Shown here one piece after another: positions 19,884-31,806 of a DNA stretch of 64,000 nt. Positions within the stretch are counted from its first letter, which is position 1. Each line of letters starts with the position of its first letter. The stretch lies in NCBI GenBank assembly GCA_016719815.1, contig JADJYK010000001.1, positions 1 through 64,000 of the forward strand, in the 5' to 3' direction. Under the pieces are notes generated by a model. It saw nothing but the letters and a program-made list of their open reading frames with translations, was not told where the DNA came from and ran no database searches. The position numbers and the translations under genes were made by a program. This DNA is from Chitinophagaceae bacterium (GTDB taxonomy: Bacteria; Bacteroidota; Bacteroidia; Chitinophagales; Chitinophagaceae).

Positions 19884-22505
19884 TTATTGAACTGTAATTG
19901 TTTTGTTTACCACATTACTCGTGGTTTTGTTTTTTATGCCGGGCTGTCCGCCACCAATACTTATTGTTAGTTTTCCTTTTGGCTGCCATGCTTTGCCGGA
20001 TTCATTAATTAACGATAACTGTTCGGGAGTTAATGTAAAACTTACTTGTTTGCTTTCTCCGGCTTTTAAAGCAATGCGCTTAAAACCTTTTAGTGCCTTA
20101 ATGGGGTTCAGCCCTTTCAAATTATTATATGCAGTGTATAATTGTACTACTTCTTCTCCGTCTCTTTTGCCACTGTTTTTCAATAGTACAGATACAGTGA
20201 TATTTTTTCCATTCGTAACTATTGCCGGAGCAGTTACGGTACTGTAAGTAAAGTTTGTATAGCTTAATCCATAGCCGAAAGGAAATAAAGGCTCGCCTGT
20301 GAAGTAGCGGTAAGTGCGGTTGTTCATGCTGTACTCACTAAAATGAGGAAGGTCGGTATCGCTTTTGTAAAAAGTAACAGGTAAACGGCCTGCCGGATTA
20401 TAATCTCCGAACAGTACATCTGCAATTGCCGTTCCGGCTGCCTGTCCGCCATACCAGGCATTTATAATTGAAGGAATGTTTTCATTTTCCCACGGAATGG
20501 CTAAAGCGCTGCCAGTAAGCATAACAAACACAACGGGTTTACCTGTAGTGTTTAGTACTTTCATCAGTTCTGTTTGAACTGCCGGCAGCATGATGCTTGT
20601 TCTGTCGCCGCCTTTAAAGCCCGGCACGGTAACCGGCATTTCTTCACCTTCAAGCTGGGGGGAAATACCGCCGGCGAATATGATAGCGTCTGCATTCTTC
20701 AGCCGGTTAGCTAATGCAGTAAAATCTGTTTTCATGTAGTTGCCTGCAAACAGTTTTACAGTAGCGTCACCTTCGCTTTGACGGAAACTCATTTCTATTT
20801 TATAGGTAACTCCTTTTTTTACCGTAAGGTTAAATTGTTTGCTGCCCCAGCGGTTTCGTTCCCATACATCCACAACAAGACTATCGTTTACCATTACTTT
20901 ATAACCATCATTGGCCTCACTTTCAAAATTCATCACTTCGTCTTTGTCCGCTGTAATGTAAGTGGTGTATCTCGCAGAATAGTGTGTGGATTTTAAACCA
21001 GGATAAGGCATTTCACCTTCGGGCCAATGGTGATCGACTTCCTGCTCTATTTTGGTAAGTACAGGAGGGCCTTCGAGTTTTTCATTGTCAAAGTATTCAG
21101 CTTTAACACCGGGCTTACCTTCGTATTGATACAATGAACTGATGTTTTTATGCACCAGTAAAGTGTCGTTGGTGAAGTTGATTGCCTTTTCGTACACAAC
21201 CTCCACACCATCTCCCAGTTTTTCTTTAAGCCCTTGCAGCACGGATACTACTTTAGATGGTATGCCATTATAATTTCCCAGTACTGCAATGGTATTATCT
21301 GCATTTGGCCCTACAACAGCAATCTTTTTAATTTTCTTGCTAAGGGGCAAAGTATTGTTGTCGTTTTTTAACAGTACAATACTTTGCTGCGCCATCTTTA
21401 GTGCATGTGCTTTATGTGCATTACTTTCTAAAACAGAAGCAGGTGTTAGCGCATACTTTACCATTGCTGGCGGGTCGAACATACCCAGGCGATAGCGGAT
21501 GGTGAACAGCCGTTTTAATGAAATGTCTAACTGCGATTCTTTTATCAATCCTTTTTTAACCGCATCTATCAATGCCAGGTAAACAGTGCGGCCACATTCA
21601 ACATCGGTGCCATGTATTACTGCATCAATTGCTGAACTTGTGGAGTCTTTATGTGTTTTATGGTAACGGAAAAAATCATCAATAGCCCAGCAGTCGCTGG
21701 TAACATAGCCGGTAAAGTTCCACTGCCTGCGCAGAATATCATTCATCAGTTCATCATTTGCGCAGCAGGGTTGGGTGTTTACGGCGTTGTAAGCACACAT
21801 CACACCAGCCACATCTGCTTTTGTTACCAGTTCTTTAAATGCGGGCAAATAAGTATCCCACAGGTCATAAGCAGATGGATTAAAGTTGTCTGAATGCCTT
21901 GATGGTTCCGGCCCGCTGTGTACCGCAAAATGCTTGGCGCAGGCTGCGGCTTGTAAATATTTTTTGTCATTACCCTGAAGGCCTCTTACAAACGCAACAC
22001 CTAATTTGGCAGTAAGATGCGGGTCTTCACCATACGTTTCCTGGCCCCGTCCCCAGCGGGGGTCACGGAAGATGTTGATGTTAGGTGTCCAATAGGTGAG
22101 CCCTACATAACGGTCGCCTGTTTTGTTTTTTTCAATGGCCAGGTTGTGGATAGCTCTTCCTTCAGTTGCAGAATACTGTGCCATCAGTTTTAATGAACAA
22201 GTGTCCCATGTAGCAGCCATGCCAATAGCCTGCGGGTATGATGTTACTTTATACGGAGTTCTTGCCACGCCATGCAGCACTTCGTTCCACCAGTCATAAG
22301 CGGGAATGCCGAGCCGTGGTATGGCAGGGGTGGCATTCAGCATTTGATTTACTTTTTCTTCCAGTGTTAACCGGCTTACCACATCAATCACCCTTTGTTC
22401 TAGTGGCAGATTGTAATTCCACATAGGGAATGATTTGTAATCCTGGGCAATACCTGTGAAATATGCAAACAGCACAACGATGCAAAAAATCTTTTTCATA
22501 TTCAT
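19884..22505 (-). CDS. GH3 beta-xylosidase/beta-glucosidase with PA14 domain
   Basis: An intact 873-residue GH3 enzyme. The signal peptide is at the N-terminus; a second ATG two codons downstream gives MKKIFCIVVLFAYF and may be the real start. The (beta/alpha)8 domain contains NINIFRDPRWGRGQETYGED and the nucleophile region GYVTSDCWAIDD (Asp near residue 271). A PA14 sugar-binding insert runs about 472-585 (VKAEYFDNEKLEGPP onward). The alpha/beta sandwich supplies the likely acid/base Glu in FAGGISPQLEGEE. A fibronectin-III-like C-terminal domain ends the protein. The SDCWAID form and the operon context favour an exo-acting xylan 1,4-beta-xylosidase in the periplasm; beta-glucosidase activity cannot be excluded. 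It lies 8 bp from the acetylesterase gene. Confidence 0.92.
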   Translation of the reverse strand: MNMKKIFCIVVLFAYFTGIAQDYKSFPMWNYNLPLEQRVIDVVSRLTLEEKVNQMLNATPAIPRLGIPAYDWWNEVLHGVARTPYKVTSYPQAIGMAATWDTCSLKLMAQYSATEGRAIHNLAIEKNKTGDRYVGLTYWTPNINIFRDPRWGRGQETYGEDPHLTAKLGVAFVRGLQGNDKKYLQAAACAKHFAVHSGPEPSRHSDNFNPSAYDLWDTYLPAFKELVTKADVAGVMCAYNAVNTQPCCANDELMNDILRRQWNFTGYVTSDCWAIDDFFRYHKTHKDSTSSAIDAVIHGTDVECGRTVYLALIDAVKKGLIKESQLDISLKRLFTIRYRLGMFDPPAMVKYALTPASVLESNAHKAHALKMAQQSIVLLKNDNNTLPLSKKIKKIAVVGPNADNTIAVLGNYNGIPSKVVSVLQGLKEKLGDGVEVVYEKAINFTNDTLLVHKNISSLYQYEGKPGVKAEYFDNEKLEGPPVLTKIEQEVDHHWPEGEMPYPGLKSTHYSARYTTYITADKDEVMNFESEANDGYKVMVNDSLVVDVWERNRWGSKQFNLTVKKGVTYKIEMSFRQSEGDATVKLFAGNYMKTDFTALANRLKNADAIIFAGGISPQLEGEEMPVTVPGFKGGDRTSIMLPAVQTELMKVLNTTGKPVVFVMLTGSALAIPWENENIPSIINAWYGGQAAGTAIADVLFGDYNPAGRLPVTFYKSDTDLPHFSEYSMNNRTYRYFTGEPLFPFGYGLSYTNFTYSTVTAPAIVTNGKNITVSVLLKNSGKRDGEEVVQLYTAYNNLKGLNPIKALKGFKRIALKAGESKQVSFTLTPEQLSLINESGKAWQPKGKLTISIGGGQPGIKNKTTSNVVNKTITVQ

Positions 22506-22548
22506 TGAAGTGTTTAAACCCGATAAGGTATTGTGTAAGTTGAGAGGT

Positions 22549-23583
22549 TTATTTATAAGGATTGATTGTTACAATTTTTCCATCTGCATCATGTTCCAGT
22601 TCTGTAACTTTTACACTTCGCAAATGAGTAATCCCTTTACTCAAACTGCTGTCGTGGTAAAACAGGAACCATTTTCCTTCAAATTTACAAATGGAGTGAT
22701 GAGATGTCCACCCAACAACGGGTTCTAAAATTCTGCCACCATAAACAAAAGGTCCGTAGGGGTTATCGCCAACAGCATAGCATAAATAGTGTGTGTCGCC
22801 AGTCGAATAGGAGAAATAATATTTGCCATTGTACTTGTGCATCCATGAAGCTTCAAAAACCTTCTGTCATTATCTCCTTGTAACAACGGCTGTCCGGTTT
22901 CATCTAAAATCACAACATCTTTGGTATTTCTGCAAATTCCAGTAAATCATCAGAAAGCCTTGCAACTTTAGCACATAAAGCAGGTTCATTATCAGTTGGT
23001 AAAAAGCAACAGGGCTCTCCGGTTGATCGGCAATGAATGTTCCGGTTCTCCAGCGTTGCAGTTGCCCACCCCAGATACCTCCGAAGTACATATAGTGAGT
23101 CCTGTCATCATCTTTAAAGACAGCTGGGTCAATTGAAAAACTATCTTTGATTGCTTCGGGAAGTGGAATAAACGGGCCGGTTGGCGAATCACATATTGCC
23201 ACACCAATACGAAAAATTCCATCATATCCTTTTGCCGGAAAAAACAAAAAATATTTCCCATCTTTTTCTGCTGCATCGGGAGCCCACATTTGCTTTTCAG
23301 CCCAGGGAACATCGTTTACATGCAGGGCCATTCCGTGATCTGTTGCTTCGGTGTCATCCGGTGAATGCATTGACAATACATGGTAATCTTCCATGGCGAA
23401 GTGACTTCCCAGGTCATCGAAAGCATCACCGGCATCTATATCATGAGACGGATAGATATAAATCTTACCATCAAACACATGTGCCGACGGGTCGGCGGTG
23501 TAAATATGTTTTACAACTGGCTGAGAGATTGTTCTGCTGTGCAGGTCATCAAAATCAATATGGTTAGTTGGGTCTTCAGGCAT
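22549..23583 (-). CDS. GH43 glycosidase without signal peptide (probable xylosidase/arabinofuranosidase), frameshifted
   Basis: About 344 residues when joined. The N-terminal frame begins MPEDPTNHIDFDDLHSRT and holds the five-bladed propeller start with the general-base Asp in YTADPSAHVFDGKIYIYPS, WAPDAAEKDGKYFLFFPA, and the pKa-modulating Asp in SIDPAVFKDDD. The C-terminal frame from 22842 gives MHKYNGKYYFSYSTGDTHYL and VVGWTSHHSICKF. Between about 23010 and 22842 the frame changes twice; the intervening third-frame text (ILDETGQPLLQGDNDRRF) fits the family. No signal peptide is visible, so it probably works in the cytoplasm on imported xylo- or arabinoxylo-oligosaccharides. This fits the next gene upstream, a GPH symporter. 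Confidence 0.85.
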
Positions 23584-23607
23584 ATCAAATGTTTTAGTTG
23601 AATCTGG

Positions 23608-25057
23608 TTAATTGTTTAAACGTCTTTGTTTTAAGTCGGCTTCAATTCTTGTTTCCATTTTCTTATTTATTTCATAGAAAAAGAAGTGCAGCACCGATTA
23701 GAAATGGAATAGCCGGATAGATGCTTACCAGATTTTTTATCCCTTCGACAGTAGAAGCAGATTGCACTGGGTTTTCTATTTCTGGGGTTGGTTGAATGTA
23801 ATTAATATTCCTAACATCCAAGTTAGTATTGTGCTACCCAATGTAAGCCCCCTTTAGTCCGACCATCATTGCAGAGAAAATGATTGCGGTTGCCCGTCGA
23901 TTATTTTTCCATTCACTATAATCTGCCACATCAGCAATCATAGCCCAAAGCAATGGAATGGTGATGCCATAAAAAAAGCCATGCAGTATTTGTGAGGCAA
24001 ACATTAGTGGAATTGATGTAGGCTTAAAAAAGAAAAAGATTAAAATAAATAATGTTGAAACAAAGAGAAAGAACATGAACACATCTCTTTTACCATATTT
24101 ATCAGCAAGCATTTTTGAAAGCATAATGCCAAAAATCATAAAAACAATTCCCCCGGCGTTAAATAACCCAAAGCCTGCAGATTGAGGGTCTTTACCAAAA
24201 AAATTCATGCCTATTTTTGATAAAGCTTCGGTAGCAGGTGTAATAAATGTGGCAAGGCTTTCCTTATCGACATAGTTTTTAAAATAATAAACATAACTGC
24301 CGCCTTTCATCGCTAATGTTATAAATACCAATATCGTTAATATCAGCATAATAAACCATGGCTTGTTTTTGACAAGATCTTTTAAATCACTTTTTAAACT
24401 TGATCGTTGTGCTACTGTTGGCACAATTCTCTCTTTAGTTGTAAAAAAAGTTATGAGTAGCATTATTGTACCGGTCAGTGCCAACCAAATCATTAACTTA
24501 CTAATGCCAACTGCTTTATCGCCACCGCCTACAGATTCAATTAATGGTAGCATGAATACTTGTACAAAAAATTGAGCAAACATTACAGCAACAAATCTGT
24601 ATGATGACAAACTATTCCTCTCTTTCATGTTACCCGTTATAACACCGCTTAATGCGCCATAGGGCAAATTATTTGCTGCATATAATAATAATAATAGGCT
24701 ATAAGTAATAACAGCGTAAATTATTTTTCCATTGTATGAAATGGATGGTGTAGTAAAGGCAAAGAAGGCTACCACGCCTAAAGGAACTGCAGTCCATAAA
24801 ACCCATGGCCTGAATTTTCCCCATCTGGTATTCGTTCTGTCTGCCAACGCCCCAATAATTGGATTAAATGCAAATGCGGCTATCATGCCAACGGTAAATA
24901 TTATTGCTGAGGCATCTTTTGCTTCCAACTTAAAAATATCGGTATAATAATAAGCCAGATAAGTTACCAATGTCTGAAATATTAGGTTGGCAGCAAGGTC
25001 TCCTAAACTATAACCAACTTTTTCGAGTACGGATAATTTTTGTGAATGACTGTTCAT
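23608..25057 (-). CDS. GPH-family (MelB/XynP-like) glycoside-cation symporter, C-terminal frameshift
   Basis: An MFS transporter of about 480 residues with twelve predicted membrane segments. The family features are GYSLGDLAANLIFQ at the start, the loop ADRTNTRWGKFRPW after helix 2 and MIADVADYSEWKNNRR late in the protein. The continuous frame ends at 23834 after LKGAYIG. The expected continuation (STILTWMLGI, then FFFYEINKKMETRIEADLKQ) is found in shifted frames down to a TAA at 23608-23610, so the C-terminus is only broken in the sequence. Relatives in xylan loci import xylo-oligosaccharides or xylosides with a cation. Lying between GH10 and the cytoplasmic GH43, it most likely brings short xylo-oligosaccharides across the inner membrane. 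Confidence 0.9.
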
Positions 25058-25074
25058 TGTGATTGTTTAAAAAA

Positions 25075-26220
25075 TTAAAAAGCTTTTTTTACTTCAGGCT
25101 TTGTTTTGGTTTCAATTACTTTGAAAAATGCCGGTTTGGGTTTAAACTCCCTGTCAAATAACAACGGATAGTTTGTTCTCCCCCTTATGGGCCAGCCATT
25201 CAGCCAACTTTGTCCGTCATTCACTCCCCAAAAAGTTATACGGCTTATTTTGTCTTTGTATTTCAGAAAAAGACTAAAAAGGTCTTCATAACTTTTTGTG
25301 AGTTTCACCTGCATCGAATCAGGCAATCCACTTGGATAGGGATTCATTTTTGCGGTATACTCTGCTATCAAATTTACATCGGCAGCATCACCATCCCATG
25401 GATTCGGCAAAACTCCTAAGTCCAGTTCTGTAATCATAACTTTCATGCCCAGTGCTGCGTATTCTATTATACTCTCCTCAATATCTTTTAAAGGCACCTT
25501 GCCGGCCCGCCAGTGGCCCTGAATGCCCACACCATCAATACGAACACCGGCAGCTTGTAACTTCTTTATAATTGCAATGACACCGGCTCTTTTCTTGGGT
25601 TGTTCAATATTGTAGTCGTTATAATACAATTCAGTATTGGGTGCGGCTTTTTGTGCCAGTTGAAACGCCTTAACTATATAATCTTCACCGAGCTTTTCCA
25701 GGAAAATGGATTTTCGCATTGTACCGTCTTCGTTTAACGCTTCATTCACAACATCCCAACCGTTTACTTTTCCTGCATACCTGCCTGCAACAGTATTAAT
25801 ATGATTGGTAAAGAATTGTAACAAAGAATCACTGCTTTTAATTTTGTGAACAAATGGGGAAAGCTGGCTATGCCAGATTAAAGTATGACCAATAACAAAC
25901 ATGTCATTCTTTTTTCCATACTCCACGAATTTATCTGCTAAAGTGAAATTGTATTTGTCCCATTCCGGATGTATGACTTCACATTTCATAATATTTTCGG
26001 AAGTAATTGTGTTGAATTGTTTTGGCACCAGTGCTGCTGCATTGGGCTCTTTTTCTTCAATCTGAGCCGCATTTAAAGCTGCGCCAACTGTAAATTCCTT
26101 TTTGAACGTTTCTTTAATGAAGGCATTTCAGTACCGGCCGTTGTTTTTTTCTCCGGTACAACCTGTAAGTATGAGGCCGAAAGAAACAACTGCGAGGTTA
26201 AATGAATTCTTTTTTATCAT
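25075..26220 (-). CDS. GH10 endo-1,4-beta-xylanase, lipoprotein, one N-terminal frameshift
   Basis: About 380 residues. The N-terminus from ATG 26218-26220 reads as a lipoprotein signal (VVSFGLILTGC), so the enzyme should be membrane-anchored. A one-base break near 26130 separates it from the catalytic domain, which resumes with KEFTVGAALNA and runs in one frame from 26028. GH10 hallmarks are IGHTLIWHSQLSP, the acid/base Glu in GWDVVNEALNEDG, RIDGVGIQGHW and the nucleophile Glu in KVMITELDLGV. It has no carbohydrate-binding module, unlike the GH10 at 38.3 kb. It is therefore more likely to cut imported oligosaccharides in the periplasm than polymer at the surface (inference). It sits 5 bp from the GH115 gene. 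Confidence 0.9.
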
Positions 26221-26224
26221 GTAC

Positions 26225-28744
26225 TTAGTTTTTTGCAGGTTTATAAACTGTTTCTGGTGGACCAAGATAACTTTGCTTTACTCCGCCAAAATCAAGAACT
26301 ATTTTTTGTATAACCGCACCACTGTTTACCATCCAGTATTTAATTGTGTGCTTGCCGGGTTTTAATATTTTATGATTTGACTGTTTTATAATAATGTTGT
26401 CAGCCACCCAATTATAGTTTATCCCCCTTCAGTAACTTTATTGTCTTTATTGATGCTGATGATTTGCGGAGCTTCATCATCAACAGAAATTGCATATTGC
26501 AATCCTTCGGGAGTATTGTGAAAATTTAATGTTGGAGAAAAGTAAGCGTTAACTGTAAAGTCGCCATTGCTGTAAGTATAAAATTCATATTCAACATACG
26601 GGGATTTAAAACGGGGCTTCTGTTCAGATGCTATAACCGGGAATGTTGTTAATGCTGAACCGGTTCTGCCATGGTCGGGCAATACAGTCCAGGTTATTCC
26701 ATTCGTATTTACTGCTTTTGTGTAATGATTGGCTTCAATAGAAACAGATTGGTCTTTCTCATAAAACAAATAGTATTTACTGTTTAATGGGTATTGTGCT
26801 ATTTGTATTGATTCCGTTGTATCAACTGTCGTTAACACCGAGTCGGCCGAAACATACTTCATCTGTGGCATTCTTTGCTGGCGGGGTTCCTGCCATGAAA
26901 CATAACCGATATGATTCTGGCTCATCATAAAATTCCATTTGCCATTGTTAAGACGGTGATATTCTAAAGTGAGTAAAGAATCATTTTTATACAGGCCTTT
27001 TACATTGTCTGCATATTGGTTTGCTTCATTCCATTTGTTTATATAGGCTTCATTGTTTAACGCTGCATTGTAATACATTTCATTAAGGTTTGCACAGGCT
27101 TTTACAGGATACAGAACCAACTGGAAAAATGCATCTCTGTATTCGGCTGGCAACTCGCTGTTTATTTTTTTCGCTTTTGAAAGAAGATTGTTGTAGTCAG
27201 TAACAACAGTTACAAATTCATTATAATTAGTGAGACTGTATGTGTTTGCATCCAGCATCTCCGGTTTTCTTCTTCCATTATACTTTGTATACTTCGAGAT
27301 AATTTCGGCAACTTCTTTTGCATATTGTTTTCCGAACTGTGCGGCGCTCCATTGTTCCGTATATTTCTGCAAATCATCAGTACCTATCCTTTCCGGATTC
27401 CAGGCATAATCCAAAAAGAAAGAGATAGGAAATTCCATTGGCTTTATATCACCCACATTTACAATCCAGATATTCTTTACATTGTATTCATAAGCAAGAT
27501 GCATTTGCTCCCACACTCTTGGAATGGGGTTTGTATTAATCCACTTGTAATTGCGGGGGCCACCCACATAATCGAAATGATAATATATGCCGTAGCCCCC
27601 TTTGCGTGGCTTTTCATCTAATCTTGGTAGTTTGCGGATATTACCCCAGTTGTCGTCGCACAAAAGCAACGTAACATCTTCCGGCACACTCATACCCTTA
27701 TCATAATAATCCTGCACTTCTTTGTACAAGGCCCAAAGTTGTGGTGTTTCTGATGCGGGTTTGCCAGTTACTTCGGTAATAATTTCCCTTTGGTCTTTTA
27801 CAATTCTTTCCAGTAAAGCAGTAGCCGTTTCACGGCTCATCGGCTCATCACCATCGCCCCGCATTCCCACACTCACTATTTTTCATTGCAGGCCCGCCGC
27901 ATCCCGGTCTTCCAGAATTCCTTTAGGCGTATCTCATTACTGTCGTAATTCCATTTGCCATTTCCACACCTTCTCCATTCATCATGTGCCCGCATCAGCG
28001 GTTCATGATGCGAGGTGCCGATTACAATTCCATAGTCATCAGCAATTTTAATATTCAGACTGTCATCATCATAAAATGCATTACCCCACATGGCCGGCCA
28101 TAAATAATTAGCTTTTAACCGAAGCATCAGTTCAAATACTTTCTCGTAGAATTTATGATTGAATCCGCCGAACTTTTCTTTGCTCCAGTTACTCAGGCAG
28201 GGAGCTTCGTCATTAATAAAGATGCCACGGTATTTCACTTTTGGCGCATCCCTTATGGATATTTCCGGGCATACATATAATTCGGTTCTTTTTTTTACTG
28301 GCACATCAGCCCACCAATGCCAGGGTGAAACACCAATTTGTTTCGACAACTCAAATACACCATACGCTGTTCCTCTTCTATCGCTGCCGGCAATAATCAG
28401 TTTTTTACCGAGTGTTTTTATATGATACGACTCCCACCCACTGCCTGGGTTCTTAATATTCAGTTTATTGATATGGGTTGACTTAAGATTACTTCCAATT
28501 ACAATTAAAAACTTGTTTGTGCCGGCAGGAGCTTGATAAATTACCGGAATTTTTTTGCCCGTTACAAGTTCTATATCTTGTTGTAAAAGTTCAGCAGATT
28601 TCTTAACAAGTGTAAAATCATTTTCATCAATGAGAATTGACGCGGCAGACAGTGGAAAATTTGTTTTTGCAGTAGAAATGATTTGAGTTTTGCTTTCGAT
28701 AAAGCAAATACAAAGAATTCCGACAAGCAACAACTTTTTTTCAT
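26225..28744 (-). CDS. GH115 xylan alpha-1,2-glucuronidase, frameshifted
   Basis: About 840 residues. I prefer the ATG at 28742-28744. Restoring one A in its run of seven gives MKKKLLLVGILCICFIESK, a good signal peptide; without that correction the frame runs from a GTG at 28766. The N-terminal segment (to about 27876) has SDRRGTAYGVFELSKQIGVS, PWHWWADVPV and KVKYRGIFINDEAP, all typical of GH115. The middle segment (27876-26419) holds SVGMRGDGDEPMS and a long helical region with IWIVNVGDIKPMEFP. The C-terminal beta-sandwich ends at 26225 in a third frame. Breaks lie near 27876 and 26410. The family removes 4-O-methylglucuronate from internal as well as terminal xylose units of polymeric glucuronoxylan, complementing the end-specific GH67 in the same operon. 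Confidence 0.9.
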
Positions 28745-28781
28745 AAATCAAGTTTATAAACGGCACAAAGCAGGGGCAACC

Positions 28782-29554
28782 TCAGAAGCCAATACTGTTT
28801 CCTCCGTCTACGGAAGTACCACCCCAGTTACATATTTGGCTGCATCGCTTGCCAGGTACAATGCAGCATTGCCTATATCCTCCGGCTGGCCCATATGTCC
28901 CATTGGGGTTCGTCCAAAAACCTTTGCTTTTCTTTCGGGATCACTATCCAGTGCTTTGGCTGTCATGTCGCTGTATATAAAGCCAGGCGCAATTGCATTT
29001 ACACGGATGCCTTTCGGCGACAACTCAACCGCCATCGCTCTTGTCATACCATCAATAGCTGTTTTACTTGCGCTATAAGCAATAACTTTTGGAATGCCAT
29101 ATTGTGCGGCCATCGAACTGATGTTGATGATACAACCTGTATTCCTGGCTAGCATGTGCTTTACCACTTCACGGCTCAAGGAAAAAACTGCAGAAACGTT
29201 GGTGGTTAATATATTTTGAAATTCTTCATCTGATACTTCTGTAAATTCCTTTTTCATGTTGATGCCTGCATTGTTCACCAGGATATCAACTTGGCCAAAC
29301 AGCGTAACTATGTTTTGTACATACCCGGGAATGCTTTTCAGATCACTTACGTCGCATTGCGTAGCAACACATAAATCCCCTAACTGTTCTTTTGCTTTAT
29401 TGAGTTTTTCAAGGTCTCTGCCTGCAATGATGGTGGTTATGCCGTTCTCAGTAAATTTTTTTGCAATAGCAAAGCCAAGACCGCCGCCACCTCCGGTAAC
29501 TATCGCTACTCTTTTGTTATTTATCTTTTCTATCACTGTTTTTTTGTTTATCAT
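28782..29554 (-). CDS. SDR-family oxidoreductase, probable D-mannonate oxidoreductase (fructuronate reductase)
   Basis: A 250-odd residue classical short-chain dehydrogenase. The cofactor loop is VAIVTGGGGGLGFAIA, the structural motif is ILVNNAGI, and the Ser-Tyr-Lys triad is seen in INISSMAAQ and IAYSASKTAID. I use the ATG at 29552-29554 (MINKKTVIEK), which leaves 16 bp to the GH67 stop; an upstream start would overlap that gene. One base is missing near 28808: the frame ends early after TGVVLP, but the next frame gives the standard C-terminus VDGGNSIGF and stops at 28782. The context with GH67, GH115 and mannonate dehydratase suggests reduction of D-fructuronate to D-mannonate, the step done by the SDR-type UxuB of Bacillus. 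A gluconate or KDG-type dehydrogenase is the alternative. Confidence 0.82.
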
Positions 29555-29570
29555 ATGATCCCTGTACATC

Positions 29571-31714
29571 CTAATTACCTGGCGCAAATGGGAATTTCAA
29601 ACTTTTGTAATAATCCAGTGTTTTATCAGGCTGCTTATATGTTGCGGGTATCGGCTTCTTGCTGAATGTCTGAAAGTAAAGCAGGCAGGCATTCCGCCAC
29701 CAAACCGCTTCATCGTATTGTATGTCCAACAACTGTTTTACCTGGTGGTGCCTTTCTGCATCTACAAATTGTTTGAGGTAATTCCAGGTCTTTTGCATTT
29801 GTTCAACGTTTTCTGTCCCGCGATAATATCTGTAACAGAGTTCATCCCATAATGTACGGCCGCTTTTTGTTATGTGATTCCATGGCACATGATGAAACCA
29901 CAGCAAATATTTTTCATTAATGGTAGTTACATCCTCCCATTGTTTTCTGGGTTCTGGAAAATACTGACTAAGCGCATTGCTTCCGGTAGCTGTTCTGTTA
30001 AAACCAATTCCTGCACTGTCTGCTTTGTGATAATATACCGGGTTCCATTCTGGTCTGCTCAACTCACTTACCCATGGGGCCGGCCCGTAATGATGACCGG
30101 TTCCCATAATATGATGCAGACCAAGTGGATTCATATAATCAACCATTGTTTCCCTGCTTTGCATCATCAGGTTTTTTGCAGTACGTACAAAGCCGTTATT
30201 GTTACTAAAGGTTATCCTTAGCCACTCTTCAGCAATAGCATCGCTGCTTAAACTGTAATCCCAGCAAAGCCTTCCGTATGCATACCAGTTGGCCTGCGCA
30301 AAAGGGTGACCGCACCAGTTAACATCATTGCCAATATTGGATACGCCTGCCATTCCATTCAGTGCATGATTATCCAGTTTGCCATCAATTACTTTGGCTA
30401 CGGTGCTGCCTTTACCGTTACAATAAGTATCACTTTCCAATACCTCTTTATACATTGGTGCCAGGTAAACAAGACTTGTGCCCTGGCCCGTATATTCTTG
30501 TGTTACCTGGAACTCCATCATCAATGGAGTTTTGGGCATTGCACCAAAAAGTGGGTGAAAAGGTTCCCGGGGCATAAAATCTATAGCGCCATTTTTTACC
30601 TGCACCATCACATTGTTTCTGAATTTGCCATCCAGGGGTACAAAGTCATCGTAAGCCTGCTTATGCCTGTCCACAGGATTTTCTGCGGCATAAACAAAAG
30701 CCCTCCATATTACAATGCCTTTATAAGGCGCTACTGCATCTGCGAGCATGTTTGCACCATCGGCATGCGTTCTTTTGTAATCCTGCGGGCCGGGTTGTCC
30801 TTCACTGTTTGCCTTTACCAAAAAACCGCCAAAGTCAGGAATTAATGAATAGATTTCTTTCGCTTTCTCTTTCCACCAGATTTGTACGGTTTCATCTTTC
30901 GGATCGGCTGTTTTTAATCCGCCAATTTCAATTGGAGCACTGAACCGTGCCGTTAGAAAAATTTTTATTCCATAAGGCCGAAAAACATCAGCAAGTACTT
31001 TTACTTTTAGCAGATAAGGTGCCGTAAGGACGGTGGCGTTAGCATTTACATTCGTTAATACAGTACCGTTTATTCCTATAGACGCATTAGCCCTGGCATA
31101 GTCAATATATCTTTTATCAATGTAGCCGGGCAGTTTATGCCAGTCCCACAGGCTAAAGCCGGCGTAACCTCTTTCAACCGTGCGGTTCAGATTATCCCAA
31201 TGGTTAAGAAGACGTAATTTCAGTTTGGGGCTGGAAACAATATTAAGATTGCTGATATTTTGCTCAGTTTGCATGAGCCGCAGCAAATGAAAAACGCCAT
31301 ACAATAAGCCAATGTCAGAATTAGCGGAGATAATTGTTTGCTGTTTGCTTTTGCAATTGATGTGCTGATAGTGTAGCCTTCTTTACCAATACTATCAATT
31401 ACAAATGAATTGTTTCCATTACCATATATGTTGGTTGCCACACCTATTAATAACCCGGGACTGCTTTTTGGTCGGCTGTTGAAAGAAGGAGTCAGGTTCA
31501 ACATCCCCTGTGATGCCCTTGTCAGTTCATCTTTTATTACCTGCATAGTGGCCGAATTGCCTTTCAGGTTTATTTGTTGTAAAAGAGAACGATAAGATGC
31601 AAGTAACGTTTTATTAGCCACTGGCTTGTACCGCAGCCATAAATCATATCCGTTTTCTGCATTACCACAAACCGTAATCAATACAGTCAGTATTAATACA
31701 ATCGTTTTTTTCAT
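29571..31714 (-). CDS. GH67 alpha-glucuronidase, one frameshift
   Basis: About 710 residues, the usual GH67 size. It has a signal peptide (MKKTIVLILTVLITVCGNA), so a periplasmic enzyme is expected. The N-terminal domain (31714 to about 31330) shows NGYDLWLRYKPV and GKEGYTIS. A one-base break near 31320 shifts to the frame that carries the barrel: VERGYAGFSLWDWHKLPGY, GFLVKANSEGQPGPQDYKR with the acid Glu, and VKNGAIDFMPREPF with the catalytic Asp and Glu pair. The C-terminal helical domain includes MGTGHHYGPAPW. GH67 cuts (4-O-methyl)glucuronate only from the non-reducing terminal xylose of short oligosaccharides. It is the first enzyme gene after the LacI regulator, 92 bp downstream of it. 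Confidence 0.93.
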
Positions 31715-31806
31715 TCATTATAACTTTTTACTGGCAGATGTAAGCATTATAGCAGACTATCTTCCTTATTCACTATCTCCGGCTAAAATGATATATCAGC
31801 AGACTT

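Noticed and set aside
28808..29587. SDR as a 3-oxoacyl-ACP reductase of fatty acid synthesis
   Set aside because: The fold is shared, but the gene is embedded between GH67 and GH115, with uxuA and xylose genes nearby, so a uronate role is far more likely.
30306..30845. 179-residue plus-strand frame inside GH67
   Set aside because: It is antisense to strongly conserved catalytic GH67 sequence and has no signal, motif or separate promoter.
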